Positions 41,961 through 50,034 of a DNA stretch of 64,000 nucleotides are shown piece by piece. The first letter of the stretch is position 1. Each line of letters opens with the position of its first letter. A model generated the notes under the pieces. The model was given only the letters and a program-made list of their open reading frames with translations, did not search any database and was not told the DNA's origin. The DNA comes from Ferrimicrobium sp. (GTDB lineage: Bacteria > Actinomycetota > Acidimicrobiia > Acidimicrobiales > Acidimicrobiaceae), in contig JALCZJ010000010.1 of NCBI GenBank assembly GCA_022690815.1, positions 1 through 64,000 on the forward strand. The letters run 5' to 3'. Both the position numbers and the translations under genes were made by a program.

Positions 41961-43271
41961 CTAGGATTTTGCGATTGTGGTGCCACGAAAGTACGGGGCG
42001 AGGACGTCGGCGAGGACGACACTGCCATCCGGCTGACGGTTCACCTCGAGGATGGCGGCGATCACCCTTGGCCATGCGAGCGCCGATCCGTTGACGGTGT
42101 AGACGTAGTTGACGTCGCCGGTGCTCGTACGATAACGGATGTTCGCGCGACGAGCCTGGTAGTCGGTGAACAGGCTGACCGAGCTCACCTCGAGCCACTT
42201 GTCGGTGCCGGGAGAATAGACCTCGAGGTCGAAGGTGCGTGCCGATGACTGACCGAGATCGCCGGTGCACAGATCGAGGACACGGTAGGTGAGACCGAGT
42301 CCTTGCAGTAGCAGCTCCGCCTGGCGGAGGACCTCCAAGAAGACCTCGTGCCCCTGGTCTGGCGTGCAGTAGGCGAGCAGCTCTACCTTGTCGAACTCAT
42401 GGAGGCGCAGTAGTCCTCTGGTGTCGCGGCCGGCGGCTCCGGCCTCCCGACGAAAACACGGGGTGTAAGCGGTAAAACGCAGTGGGAACTCGGCCTCATC
42501 GAGGATCTCGTTGCGCCCGAGTGATGTGAGCGGCACCTCGGCTGTAGGGATGAGGTAGAGGTCATCGCGTTCCACGGCGTAGGCCTCGTCGGCAAACTTG
42601 GGGAGGTGCCCGGTGGCCTGCATGGTCTCGCGCTTGACCAGGGTTGGTGGGTGAATCTCCTCAAACGTCTCGGTGTGGGTGTCAAGGGCGAGGCTGGTCA
42701 GCGAGCGCAGCAGCCGCGCACCCGGACCGCGAAACATGGAAAACATCGCCCCGGAGATCTTCGTCGCCCGCTCGAAGTCGAGGATACCAAGGCTGGCGCC
42801 GGTCTCCCAGTGAGGGACCCGCTGGTAGTCCTCGAACGTGGGGAGCTCGAAATCGTCAACGCCGCAATGGCCACCGGCCGGAGACCAGTAGCGCACGATG
42901 CGGTTGTCACGTTCATCCTCCCCGATCGGTGCCTCTTTGGCGGGGAGATTCGGGGTGACCAGCCAGATGGCGTCGCGGGCTTCGGAGAGGGCCTTCGCCT
43001 TTGTCTCGAGCTCCTTGACGCGCTCACCGAGTGAACGAGACTCCTCTTGAGCATGGTTGGCCTCATCGATCTGGCCAGCTCGGCGGAGCTCACCGACGGT
43101 CTTTGAGAGCTGGTTGATCCTGGCTCGAGCCCCATCGCGTTCCGAGAGCGCCTGGCGCAGTTCGGTGTCGAGTCCCAAGAGCTCCTTGACCAGCTCGGCG
43201 GGTACGTTGCGGGTCCCGAGAAGCTTGGTGACGTGCTCGGGGTTCTCTCGAAGAATTCGCAGATCGATCAT
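41961..43271 (-). CDS. serS: seryl-tRNA synthetase
   Basis: The N-terminal coiled-coil arm (residues ~30-110, with LRRAGQIDEANHAQEESRSLGERVKELETKAK) contacts the long arm of tRNA-Ser. The class II catalytic core follows: LIPTAEVPLTSL, motif 2 in FTAYTPCFRREAGAAGRDT, GLLRLHEFDKVELLAY, and motif 3 in NGSALAWPRVIAAILEVNRQ. The 436 residues are normal. The start lacks a ribosome-binding site and lies nine bases after TAGCCT, in a 23-bp gap shared with the divergent ABC transporter gene. Confidence 0.95.
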   Translation of the reverse strand: MIDLRILRENPEHVTKLLGTRNVPAELVKELLGLDTELRQALSERDGARARINQLSKTVGELRRAGQIDEANHAQEESRSLGERVKELETKAKALSEARDAIWLVTPNLPAKEAPIGEDERDNRIVRYWSPAGGHCGVDDFELPTFEDYQRVPHWETGASLGILDFERATKISGAMFSMFRGPGARLLRSLTSLALDTHTETFEEIHPPTLVKRETMQATGHLPKFADEAYAVERDDLYLIPTAEVPLTSLGRNEILDEAEFPLRFTAYTPCFRREAGAAGRDTRGLLRLHEFDKVELLAYCTPDQGHEVFLEVLRQAELLLQGLGLTYRVLDLCTGDLGQSSARTFDLEVYSPGTDKWLEVSSVSLFTDYQARRANIRYRTSTGDVNYVYTVNGSALAWPRVIAAILEVNRQPDGSVVLADVLAPYFRGTTIAKS

Positions 43272-43294
43272 AGACTCTCTAGGCTAGTACCGAT
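43272..43294. promoter_or_regulatory. 23-bp divergent spacer with overlapping, opposite -10 boxes (serS / ABC exporter)
   Basis: TAGGCT at 43280-43285 on plus is followed by nine bases and the ATG of the ABC gene. TAGCCT at 43286-43281 on minus is followed by nine bases and the ATG of serS. The two boxes share five base pairs. Neither gene has a ribosome-binding site. Both transcripts would be leaderless and start from one symmetric element. Confidence 0.55.
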
Positions 43295-44347
43295 ATGAAC
43301 GATGCAATCGAGGTGAATGAGCTCACCGTCACCTACGGCGATGCCGTCGCGGTCGATCGGCTGTCGCTGGTGGTGGGCTTTGGCGAGGTGCTTGGCCTGC
43401 TGGGACCCAACGGTGCCGGTAAGACCTCGACGCTCGAGACGATCGAGGGCTATCGCCGCCCCAGCGGTGGGACCGTCCGGGTGTTGGGTATTGACCCGGC
43501 AGCCAAGCAAGCCCAACTCGCCCGGCAGATGGGTGTCATGCTCCAGGAGGGTGGTATCCCCTCACGGATGACGACCAAGGCGGCGCTGGCGCTCTATGCC
43601 AAGTTTTATGATGACCCAGAGCCCATCGATACGCTTGTTGAGCGCCTTGACCTGCATCGGGTGCTCAAAACCCCCTATCGCAGGCTATCAGGGGGCGAGA
43701 AGCAGCGGCTGTCGCTGGCGTTGGCGTTGATCGGCCGCCCTCGCGTTCTGCTGCTCGATGAACCGACGGCCGGCGTCGATCCCGAAGGCAAGGCAGCTAT
43801 CAGGGAGCTCATCGCCGAGCTGCGGGCCTCGTCGGTGGCGATTTTGATGACGGGACACGAACTCGAAGAGATCGATCGAATGGTCGATCGGGTGTTGGTG
43901 ATCGACCGAGGGACACAGCGAGCCCTCGGCTCCCCAGCGGAGCTTCGCCAGCGTTTTGGGGGTGAGGGGATCGAGTTCTCTGCTAAAGGTGCGTTCGATC
44001 TCGCCCAGCTCGCGAGCCGGCTCGGTGTCGCCGTGCGGGCCGTTCGTCCTGACCGATACCGCGTCGAGGCAGAGGCCACCACCGAGCTGCTTGGACGACT
44101 GGTTGAGGTGCTTGGCGAGTTGGGAATCGAGGCCAACGAGGTTGCCACGGTGACCGCTTCGCTGGAGGAGATCTACCTGTCGTTGATCGGATCAGCTACC
44201 CAAACCGAGGCTAATGACCCGCAGGTAGCCTCTCGAGGGCACGCAAACTCACCGCCGCCATCGGCGACCCAGGGTGTGGTGTCAAAGGCTGGTGGATCCG
44301 GTGCCAATGGCCTAGAGCCAACGTCAAGGAAGGATGATCATGGCTAA
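43295..44347 (+). CDS. ABC-2 type exporter ATP-binding protein
   Basis: Walker A is GPNGAGKTSTLETI, the signature is RRLSGGEKQRLSLALAL, Walker B is RVLLLDEPTAGVDPEGK, and the switch His is in LMTGHELEEID. The Q-loop region VMLQEGGIPSRMTT and the ~130-residue C-terminal extension ending in ATVTASLEEIYLSL match drug or lipid exporters of the DrrA/NodI kind. A Ser/Pro/Gly-rich tail of ~45 residues follows. It overlaps the start of the permease gene by eight bases. Confidence 0.88.
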   Translation: MNDAIEVNELTVTYGDAVAVDRLSLVVGFGEVLGLLGPNGAGKTSTLETIEGYRRPSGGTVRVLGIDPAAKQAQLARQMGVMLQEGGIPSRMTTKAALALYAKFYDDPEPIDTLVERLDLHRVLKTPYRRLSGGEKQRLSLALALIGRPRVLLLDEPTAGVDPEGKAAIRELIAELRASSVAILMTGHELEEIDRMVDRVLVIDRGTQRALGSPAELRQRFGGEGIEFSAKGAFDLAQLASRLGVAVRAVRPDRYRVEAEATTELLGRLVEVLGELGIEANEVATVTASLEEIYLSLIGSATQTEANDPQVASRGHANSPPPSATQGVVSKAGGSGANGLEPTSRKDDHG

Positions 44348-45071
44348 ACCGATGCTCGCGCAAGCCGCCTCTGAGGTCAAGATGACCTTACAACAGGGTG
44401 AGGCTGCCCTGTTGACGCTGGTGATTCCCGTCCTTGGGCTCCTCGTGTTTGGTTCGGTGAAGTTTTTGCCCGTTCCAGCCGGGGTGCCCAGCCGGGTGAA
44501 CTTCATCTTGGCTGGCGCGATCGCCTTTGGCATCATGGCCTCGGGTATGGTCTCACAGTCCATCACGGTTGCCTTTGACCGCAACTACGGCGTGCTCAAG
44601 CGCCTTGGCGTGACGCCACTTGGTCGTCGGGGGATCATCGGGGCCAAACTCGCCCAGGTGGTGGTCCTCGAGATCATCCAACTCATCGTCTTGGTGGTGA
44701 TTGGATCGCTCATGGGTTATCACCCCGAGGGCAACCCACTGATCTTCATCCTCGGTTGGTTGCTTGCCACCTCAGCGTTTACCGGTCTTGGGCTCCTGAT
44801 CGGGGGGACGCTCAAAGCCGAGCTTGTCCTCGGCCTCTCGACGCTGTTGTGGCTGGTGCTACTTGGGCTTGGATCAATGGCGGTACCCTTGACGAGCCTT
44901 CCGGGATGGCTGGCCCACATCGCTGAGTTTTTGCCGGCGGCTGGCGCTGCCGAACTCATCCTTCATGGCCTTGCGGCATCTGGTCCGGTGCCGTTGTGGG
45001 CCGTCATCAACCTCGTGGTGTGGGGTATTGGTGCACCGCTCGTCGCCGTACGGCTCTTTCGATGGAGCTGA
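44340..45071 (+). CDS. ABC-2 type exporter permease
   Basis: The 243-residue membrane protein has about six helices and the ABC-2 layout, with an N-terminal cytoplasmic helix, a FDRNYGVLKRLGVTPLGRRG coupling loop, and LPGWLAHIAEFLPAAGAAELI before the last helix. ATG 44340 has GGAAGG six bases upstream; another ATG at 44334 is in frame. It forms the exporter with the preceding ATPase. The substrate cannot be told. Heme A synthase follows 60 bp downstream. Confidence 0.85.
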   Translation: MAKPMLAQAASEVKMTLQQGEAALLTLVIPVLGLLVFGSVKFLPVPAGVPSRVNFILAGAIAFGIMASGMVSQSITVAFDRNYGVLKRLGVTPLGRRGIIGAKLAQVVVLEIIQLIVLVVIGSLMGYHPEGNPLIFILGWLLATSAFTGLGLLIGGTLKAELVLGLSTLLWLVLLGLGSMAVPLTSLPGWLAHIAEFLPAAGAAELILHGLAASGPVPLWAVINLVVWGIGAPLVAVRLFRWS

Positions 45072-45117
45072 TGAGACCCACGTGGCCATCGATTGCGCGA
45101 AGCGATCGTGGTGACGG

Positions 45118-45123
45118 TAGCAT
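45118..45123 (+). promoter_or_regulatory. -10 box TAGCAT, leaderless start of ctaA
   Basis: TAGCAT is followed by nine bases and the ATG at 45133. TTGCGC at 45093 is a possible -35 at a 19-bp distance. No ribosome-binding site is present. Confidence 0.45.
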
Positions 45124-45132
45124 GAATTACCA

Positions 45133-46104
45133 ATGAAGCAAAGCCTGCAACGACTGCAGCGGTCGGTTACCGTTTCACCGGCGCTGTTTCGTCGAATATC
45201 GTATGCCACGTTGATCTTTTGTGCGGTGATCATCGTGACTGGTGGCATCGTGCGGCTCACGCAGTCGGGTCTTGGCTGTCCGACCTGGCCAGATTGCACG
45301 ACCGGTCACTTCACTGCGTCGTTTAACTACCATCCGATGATCGAGTTCGTGAACAGAGTCGTCACCTTCTTTGCGGCTCTCGGGATGAGCTTGACGGCGG
45401 TCTTTGCGTTCTTTCGCAAGCCTTTTCGCAAAGACATCATGTGGCTCTCTGTCGGATTGTTGCTCGAGGTTGTCGCCGAGAGCGTGCTTGGTGGCATCAC
45501 TGTTCTCGAGAAGTTGGCGCCCCCCTTCGTCATGGCGCACTTTGTCCTCGCGATCATCGTGTTGTGGAACTCGTTGGTCCTCTACAAGCACGCCATCTCA
45601 GCCGCTGGTAAAGCCAAGCCGGTCGTTGGACAGGAGGTCGTCTGGCTCGGCCGGTTGATGTTTTTGAACCTCGGTGCGGTGATCATCGTTGGTACCGCGG
45701 TGGCCGGGACCGGCCCCTACTCGGGATCTCCGATCTCGAGTCGCTTACCGTTCAACCTGCGTCAGGTCGCATACCTGCATGCTGATTTCGCCATCATCCT
45801 GGTCGCGTTGATATTGGCCAATCTCTTTCTGTTGCACCAGGCTCGCGCCCCTGAGGTCGTGCAGCGACGAGCCCGTATATTGCTGTGGATGGGAGCCATT
45901 CAGGCGATCATCGGCTACACCACGTACTTCTCCGGCCTCCCGGCCGTGCTGATTGGGATCCATATTGCTGGCGCAACGTTGACTTGGATCGCGATGACCT
46001 GGTATTACCTATCGCTCTTCCATGTCTCCCGCGAGGCCCGTGGTGAGGCGGGCAAGCGAGTTGCACAACCGAGTTCTCTCTCGGGTCCATCGTATGCCTC
46101 GTAG
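45133..46104 (+). CDS. ctaA: heme A synthase (CtaA/Cox15 family)
   Basis: Eight membrane helices are expected in 323 residues. The N-terminal VTGGIVRLTQSGLGCPTWPDC carries the conserved CxxxxxC pair of bacterial CtaA. His residues in the helices (HPMIEFVNRVV, MAHFVLAIIVLW, YLHADFAIILV, IGIHIAGATLTW) bind the hemes. It oxidises heme O to heme A for cytochrome aa3 oxidase. No ctaB or oxidase subunit gene is beside it. Confidence 0.9.
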   Translation: MKQSLQRLQRSVTVSPALFRRISYATLIFCAVIIVTGGIVRLTQSGLGCPTWPDCTTGHFTASFNYHPMIEFVNRVVTFFAALGMSLTAVFAFFRKPFRKDIMWLSVGLLLEVVAESVLGGITVLEKLAPPFVMAHFVLAIIVLWNSLVLYKHAISAAGKAKPVVGQEVVWLGRLMFLNLGAVIIVGTAVAGTGPYSGSPISSRLPFNLRQVAYLHADFAIILVALILANLFLLHQARAPEVVQRRARILLWMGAIQAIIGYTTYFSGLPAVLIGIHIAGATLTWIAMTWYYLSLFHVSREARGEAGKRVAQPSSLSGPSYAS

Positions 46105-46142
46105 TACACCGATAGAATCGGGTATGGGAGGTCTGCATTCGA

Positions 46143-46430
46143 TTGCCAACAGCACCATTACTGTCACCAACTGAAGAGCAACAAGAAGCGACACGGACCG
46201 AGGAGAGCTGGGTGACCATCCTCTGGGACGATCCGGTCAACCTTATCCCGTATGTGATTTACGTGCTCCAGACGCTCTTTGCCTTCTCGAAGGTCAAGGC
46301 GACGGAGTTGACGATGCAGGTCCATCGTGACGGAAAGGCGATCGTTGCAGCGGGCGCTCGTGAAGACATGGAGAACAACGTTGCAAGCCTTCATCGCTAT
46401 GGTCTTTGGGCGACGGTGGGTAGGGCGTGA
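46143..46430 (+). CDS. clpS: ATP-dependent Clp protease adaptor ClpS
   Basis: ClpS feeds N-degron proteins to ClpAP/ClpCP. The core WVTILWDDPVNLIPYVIYVLQTLF, KATELTMQVHRDGKAIVAAGARE and ASLHRYGLWATV match actinobacterial ClpS, including the DDPVN substrate pocket. The 95 residues are usual. The start is probably the TTG at 46143, about 11 bases behind GGGAGG. It overlaps the next gene by four bases, the standard actinobacterial pairing. Confidence 0.92.
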   Translation: MPTAPLLSPTEEQQEATRTEESWVTILWDDPVNLIPYVIYVLQTLFAFSKVKATELTMQVHRDGKAIVAAGAREDMENNVASLHRYGLWATVGRA

Positions 46431-46867
46431 AAGAGCCATTCTCAAGAGAGGGTGACACCGTCGTCATCTCGCTTGCCGAGCCCCAACGTGATGTCACCAA
46501 ACAGTCGATGTTGTTGGTTGCACAGATCGCTGCCGCAGGGGGTCAGGAGGCCTGGCGGCTTTCACCCCCGATGTATGATGACCCACTGCTCGAGGCTGAA
46601 GAGGCGGTGAAGGGCGGTGGAAGCGGTGTGGGAGATATTGTCACCCGGTTACGCATTGGCGAAGGCATGCTCGACGAGCCGACGCTGAGTCTGCGCGAAT
46701 CTGATGAACTCGCCACCCTCTTGAACTACTGCCGGCTGGTACTCTCCGAGGCCCAGACCTCGATCAGCGAGGCCAATCTCACGCCGAAGTTCGCGGAGGA
46801 CCTCTACAACTTCTTGGGCTATTTGCTCAGCTCCTTGCTGGAGGCCCTCTCAAGCGGCCTCGACTAG
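46427..46867 (+). CDS. DUF2017-type protein downstream of clpS
   Basis: This 146-residue soluble, helical, acidic protein sits directly behind clpS, overlapping it as GTGA. This pairing and the ending FAEDLYNFLGYLLSSLLEAL fit the DUF2017 family found next to clpS in actinobacteria. A role in the same protein-degradation route is likely but unproven. No catalytic motif is visible. Confidence 0.78.
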   Translation: MKEPFSREGDTVVISLAEPQRDVTKQSMLLVAQIAAAGGQEAWRLSPPMYDDPLLEAEEAVKGGGSGVGDIVTRLRIGEGMLDEPTLSLRESDELATLLNYCRLVLSEAQTSISEANLTPKFAEDLYNFLGYLLSSLLEALSSGLD

Positions 46868-47178
46868 CGTAGCACTTACAACAACCAGGCTTTGTGGGAG
46901 TGCTCACTGAGTCGATGACCAACGAGCCAATAGCCACTGCGCCAGTGTTAACTCGCCTATGCTGCCTACCCTCAAAGTCATCGGTGGCCCGGTGCGGTAA
47001 CGGGGAGCGCCCGGTCTGGGTGCCATCGATTGCGTACCGTCCGATCGCGTCAATGAGGTGACAAGGTATCGAGTTTGCCCAACCAGACGCGCACCGAGTC
47101 CAGCCAGCGAGTCACTTCTGGTGATGAGCCATGTAGGACTGTGCGGTTGGATTCGATGCTGGAAGGATCGTTGGACCG
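46868..47178. other. ~310-bp gap between convergent genes, nothing recognised
   Basis: The gap separates the DUF2017 gene from the quinone oxidoreductase gene on the other strand. A 92-residue frame on minus covers it but shows no motif, start signal or protein-like composition. No clear terminator hairpin was found. Confidence 0.4.
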
Positions 47179-48135
47179 TCACATGGTAATGATAAGTTTG
47201 CCAGTCGTCGCTCTACTGGCAAGATCTTGTTGGGCTTGTGCCAGTGCGTCGAGAGGGTAGCGACCACCGATATCGATGGTCAAAACACCGGAGGCGATGT
47301 CGGCAAAAAGCGTGGTGGCGCGTGCAAGCAGCTCCTCACGAGTCGCAATGTAGTGCACTAACGACGGTCGGGTGACGTAGATCGAACCAGCCGCGTTGAG
47401 TCGTTGGAGATCAAAGGGTGGAACTTGGCCACTGGCTGCACCATAGAGCACCAACATTCCACGCGGTCGCAGCGAGGCGAGGCTAGCATCAAAGGTCGTC
47501 TTCCCAACCCCGTCGTAGACCACGGATGCGCCACCGAGTTGGTGGGCAACGTCTTCGAAGTGGTCGTAGTCGACCGAATAGGTTGCACCGTTGTTGGTGG
47601 CTCGTTCAGCCTTCTCGGGCGTCGAGCTGGTGGCGATGACGGTCCCATGATGCTTGTGAGTTGCCAACTGGACCAACAGTGAGCCGACCCCTCCTGCGGC
47701 AGCATGCACGATTGCGACCTGACCTTCCTTGAGAGGAAAGCAGCTTTCGGTCAAGAACTGGGCGGTCATGCCCTGGAGCATGGCCGCAGCTGCGAGATCG
47801 AAGGAGATATCGTTGGGTAGTTTCACGGCTCGTTGGGCTGGCACCACCGCATGTTCGGCAAAGCTGCCCATGACGTTGGTGTAGGCAACACGATCACCGA
47901 CGACGAACTCGGTCACCCCTTCACCGATGTCGATCACCTCTCCGGCACCCTCGTTGCCGAGGACGACGGGTAGCTGTTGGGGATAGACCCCTTCACGGTG
48001 ATAAATGTCGATGAAGTTCACCCCGGCCGCGCGCATTCTCAGTTTGATATCACCTGGGCCAGGGTGGACATCGGCAATATCGGTGAACAGGAGTTTTTCG
48101 GGACCTCCGTGAGACTCGACGACGACTGCCTTCAT
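47179..48135 (-). CDS. NADPH:quinone oxidoreductase (MDR superfamily)
   Basis: This zinc-free alcohol dehydrogenase-like protein of the QOR type has 318 residues. MKAVVVESHGGPEKLLF starts the GroES-like domain, GVNFIDIYHREGVYPQQLPV follows, and the nucleotide fold has VHAAAGGVGSLLVQLA with the AAxGGVG NADPH motif. The zinc ligands of true alcohol dehydrogenases are absent. ATG 48135 is chosen because TGGAGGT lies four to five bases upstream; the upstream frame extension is low-complexity repeat sequence. Likely role: quinone or enone detoxification. Confidence 0.88.
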   Translation of the reverse strand: MKAVVVESHGGPEKLLFTDIADVHPGPGDIKLRMRAAGVNFIDIYHREGVYPQQLPVVLGNEGAGEVIDIGEGVTEFVVGDRVAYTNVMGSFAEHAVVPAQRAVKLPNDISFDLAAAAMLQGMTAQFLTESCFPLKEGQVAIVHAAAGGVGSLLVQLATHKHHGTVIATSSTPEKAERATNNGATYSVDYDHFEDVAHQLGGASVVYDGVGKTTFDASLASLRPRGMLVLYGAASGQVPPFDLQRLNAAGSIYVTRPSLVHYIATREELLARATTLFADIASGVLTIDIGGRYPLDALAQAQQDLASRATTGKLIITM

Positions 48136-48195
48136 AATGACCTCCAGTTGGTAGGGTGAGTAGCTAGGTGCTAGTGGCTCGCGGTCGTGACTGGC

Positions 48196-48240
48196 CCAAT
48201 CCAGTCTGATCCAATCCAGTCTGACCCAATCCGATATGGT
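48196..48240. repeat. 15-bp tandem repeat upstream of the quinone oxidoreductase gene
   Basis: CCAATCCAGTCTGAT (48196-48210) is followed by CCAATCCAGTCTGAC (48211-48225) and a partial third unit, CCAATCCGATATGGT (48226-48240). It lies in the gap between two divergent genes and could bind a regulator or be a slippage product. Confidence 0.75.
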
Positions 48241-48355
48241 CAACAGCGCACGGCCGTACGCTGTTGACGGTGCGAGTCGCCTCAGCACAGGTTGTAGCCG
48301 ACGAGCAAGCTCACTATCTTGTAGCGTAGCTTAGTGGCATAAGGGGTGTGGATCA

Positions 48356-49651
48356 TTGAAGCAGGCGACGATCGTCGGGGCGGGAATCGTGGGTTTGGCC
48401 TGCGGGTGGCACCTGCAGGAGCGCGGATATGAGGTGCGGGTTATCGATCGCGGTTTAGATGTCGCGGCCGGTTCGAGCTGGGGCAATGCCGGTTGGCTCT
48501 CACCCGCCTTGGCGATTCCTCTGAACGAACCGTCCCTGGTCACCAGCGGCATTACGTCGCTCGCAAAGGCCGACTCTCCACTCTATGTTCCGGTTCGGTT
48601 CGACGTCGAGCTCTGGAGATTTCTGGCGCTGTTTGTCAGCCAATGTACCCGAACGGCCTTCGCTCAGATGATGGCAAAGCTCGCCGTCCTGAACGCCGGG
48701 GCGCTTGAGGCCTACGATGAACTGGGTGTATCGGTAGATGAACCGACGATCGCTGCGCCGATCCTCGCTGGCTTTCGCAACCGTGAGGAGGCACAAGGGT
48801 TGTTGGCCGAGTTCGAGTTCCTCCGTACGGCTGGTGGAACACTGGAGTACGACCTGCTGACCGGTGATGAGGCCCGCGAGCGTTCACGACTGCTTTCAGG
48901 GGCAATCGAGGTGGTGATCGACATCCACGATCAGCGCTATATCGATCCGAACGCCTACACTCACGCACTCGCTGAGGCGTTACGTACTCGGGGTGCCACC
49001 TTTGTCATGGGACAGGAGGTGACCGAGGTGGTTGGCGATTCCCGAGAGGTGCGGGTGCTCACTCAAGGTGGGGCCGAAGCGTTTCGCTCCAACGTTGCCG
49101 TCGTTGCGACCGGGGCTTGGGCAAACCGACTTGGGCGTCAACTTGGGGTTCGGATCCCGGTGCGTGCGGGCCGTGGCTACTCGATGGTCTGTGACACCGT
49201 AGAACCCCCGACGACGCCGATCTACTTTCCGGCCGCGCGCGTCGCGTGCACCCCGATCGATCAGGGGCTACGGGTCGCCGGAACCATGGAGTTTCGTGGT
49301 CCAGACGATCCACTCGATCCTCGGCGACTGGAGGCCATCGTGCGATCGAGTCGAGAACTGCTAGACGGCGTTGATTTTGACAACTCCCGTCACCGTTGGG
49401 TGGGCCCCCGGCCGGTGAGTGCGGATGGATTGCCCTTGATCGGGGTGACCGCTCAGCCAGGGGTTTACTTCGCCGCTGGACACGGGATGTGGGGGATTAC
49501 CCAAGGCCCGTTCACTGGCCGACTGTTGGCTCAGGCGATCGATTCTGGTGAGGTTGGGCCCGAACTTCGTGCCTTCGACCCTCTGCGTTCGATGCAGCGA
49601 CCGCAGGTACCGATGATCGCGAAGTGGCCAAGGCTCGGCTCAAAGTCGTAG
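48356..49651 (+). CDS. FAD-dependent D-amino acid dehydrogenase-like protein (DadA family)
   Basis: The FAD-binding GAGIVGLACGWHLQERGYEVRVID at the N-terminus, SSWGNAGWLSPALAIP just after it, VVATGAWANRLGRQLGVRIPVRAGRGY in the middle and GHGMWGITQGPFTGRLLAQ near the end match DadA-type flavoproteins that oxidise D-amino acids and pass electrons to quinone. It has 431 residues. The start is TTG 48356, with AAGGGG nine bases upstream. Its last 121 bases overlap the 3' end of a fur-family gene on the other strand. Confidence 0.87.
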   Translation: MKQATIVGAGIVGLACGWHLQERGYEVRVIDRGLDVAAGSSWGNAGWLSPALAIPLNEPSLVTSGITSLAKADSPLYVPVRFDVELWRFLALFVSQCTRTAFAQMMAKLAVLNAGALEAYDELGVSVDEPTIAAPILAGFRNREEAQGLLAEFEFLRTAGGTLEYDLLTGDEARERSRLLSGAIEVVIDIHDQRYIDPNAYTHALAEALRTRGATFVMGQEVTEVVGDSREVRVLTQGGAEAFRSNVAVVATGAWANRLGRQLGVRIPVRAGRGYSMVCDTVEPPTTPIYFPAARVACTPIDQGLRVAGTMEFRGPDDPLDPRRLEAIVRSSRELLDGVDFDNSRHRWVGPRPVSADGLPLIGVTAQPGVYFAAGHGMWGITQGPFTGRLLAQAIDSGEVGPELRAFDPLRSMQRPQVPMIAKWPRLGSKS

Positions 49652-50034
49652 GCCTGGCCGATGCGGGCAAAAAGCGCATCGAGTTCGGTTTGCGGGACCT
49701 CTCGAACCGCTCCACACTCCTGGCAATAGAGGTGATAGTGAGAGTTGTCGGCGAGATGATAGATTGCCTTTCCGTGACCCAAGTGGATGTGGACGATCAC
49801 ACCAGAGCTCTGGAGCGTATCCAGGGTTCGATACACGGTAGCCAGATGGACGGAGGGGTCCTGGGCCTGCACAGCGTTGGTGACCTCCTCGGCGGTCAGA
49901 TGACCCCCCGCCTGTACGAGCGCGGTTACGATGTGACGACGTGGGCTAGTGATGCGATGTCCCGTAGCCGCCAGTTGGGCTAGGACCTCGTCGATGCGCT
50001 TATTCTCGAGGGAGGTCAAGCCGGTATCCAACAC
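49531..50034 (-). CDS. Fur-family metal-responsive regulator
   Basis: The winged helix (HRITSPRRHIVTALVQAGGHLTAEEVTNAV, VHLATVYRTLDTLQSSGVI) is followed by the metal-binding dimer domain: HYHLYCQECGAVREV with a CxxC zinc site and a C-terminal GTCGRCIERRG second CxxC. The 167 residues include a ~17-residue tail. The start is uncertain: TTG 50034 lies inside the end of the response regulator gene, and TTG 50019 is another choice. It may respond to iron, zinc or peroxide. It follows the two-component genes in the same direction. Confidence 0.85.
   Translation of the reverse strand: MLDTGLTSLENKRIDEVLAQLAATGHRITSPRRHIVTALVQAGGHLTAEEVTNAVQAQDPSVHLATVYRTLDTLQSSGVIVHIHLGHGKAIYHLADNSHYHLYCQECGAVREVPQTELDALFARIGQAYDFEPSLGHFAIIGTCGRCIERRGSKARSSGPTSPESIA

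Noticed and set aside
46124-46174. Leader peptide overlapping the clpS start (ATG 46124, 16 codons)
   Set aside because: A TAGAAT box lies five bases before it, but the same sequence contains the GGGAGG used as clpS ribosome-binding site, and a 16-codon frame is easily due to chance.
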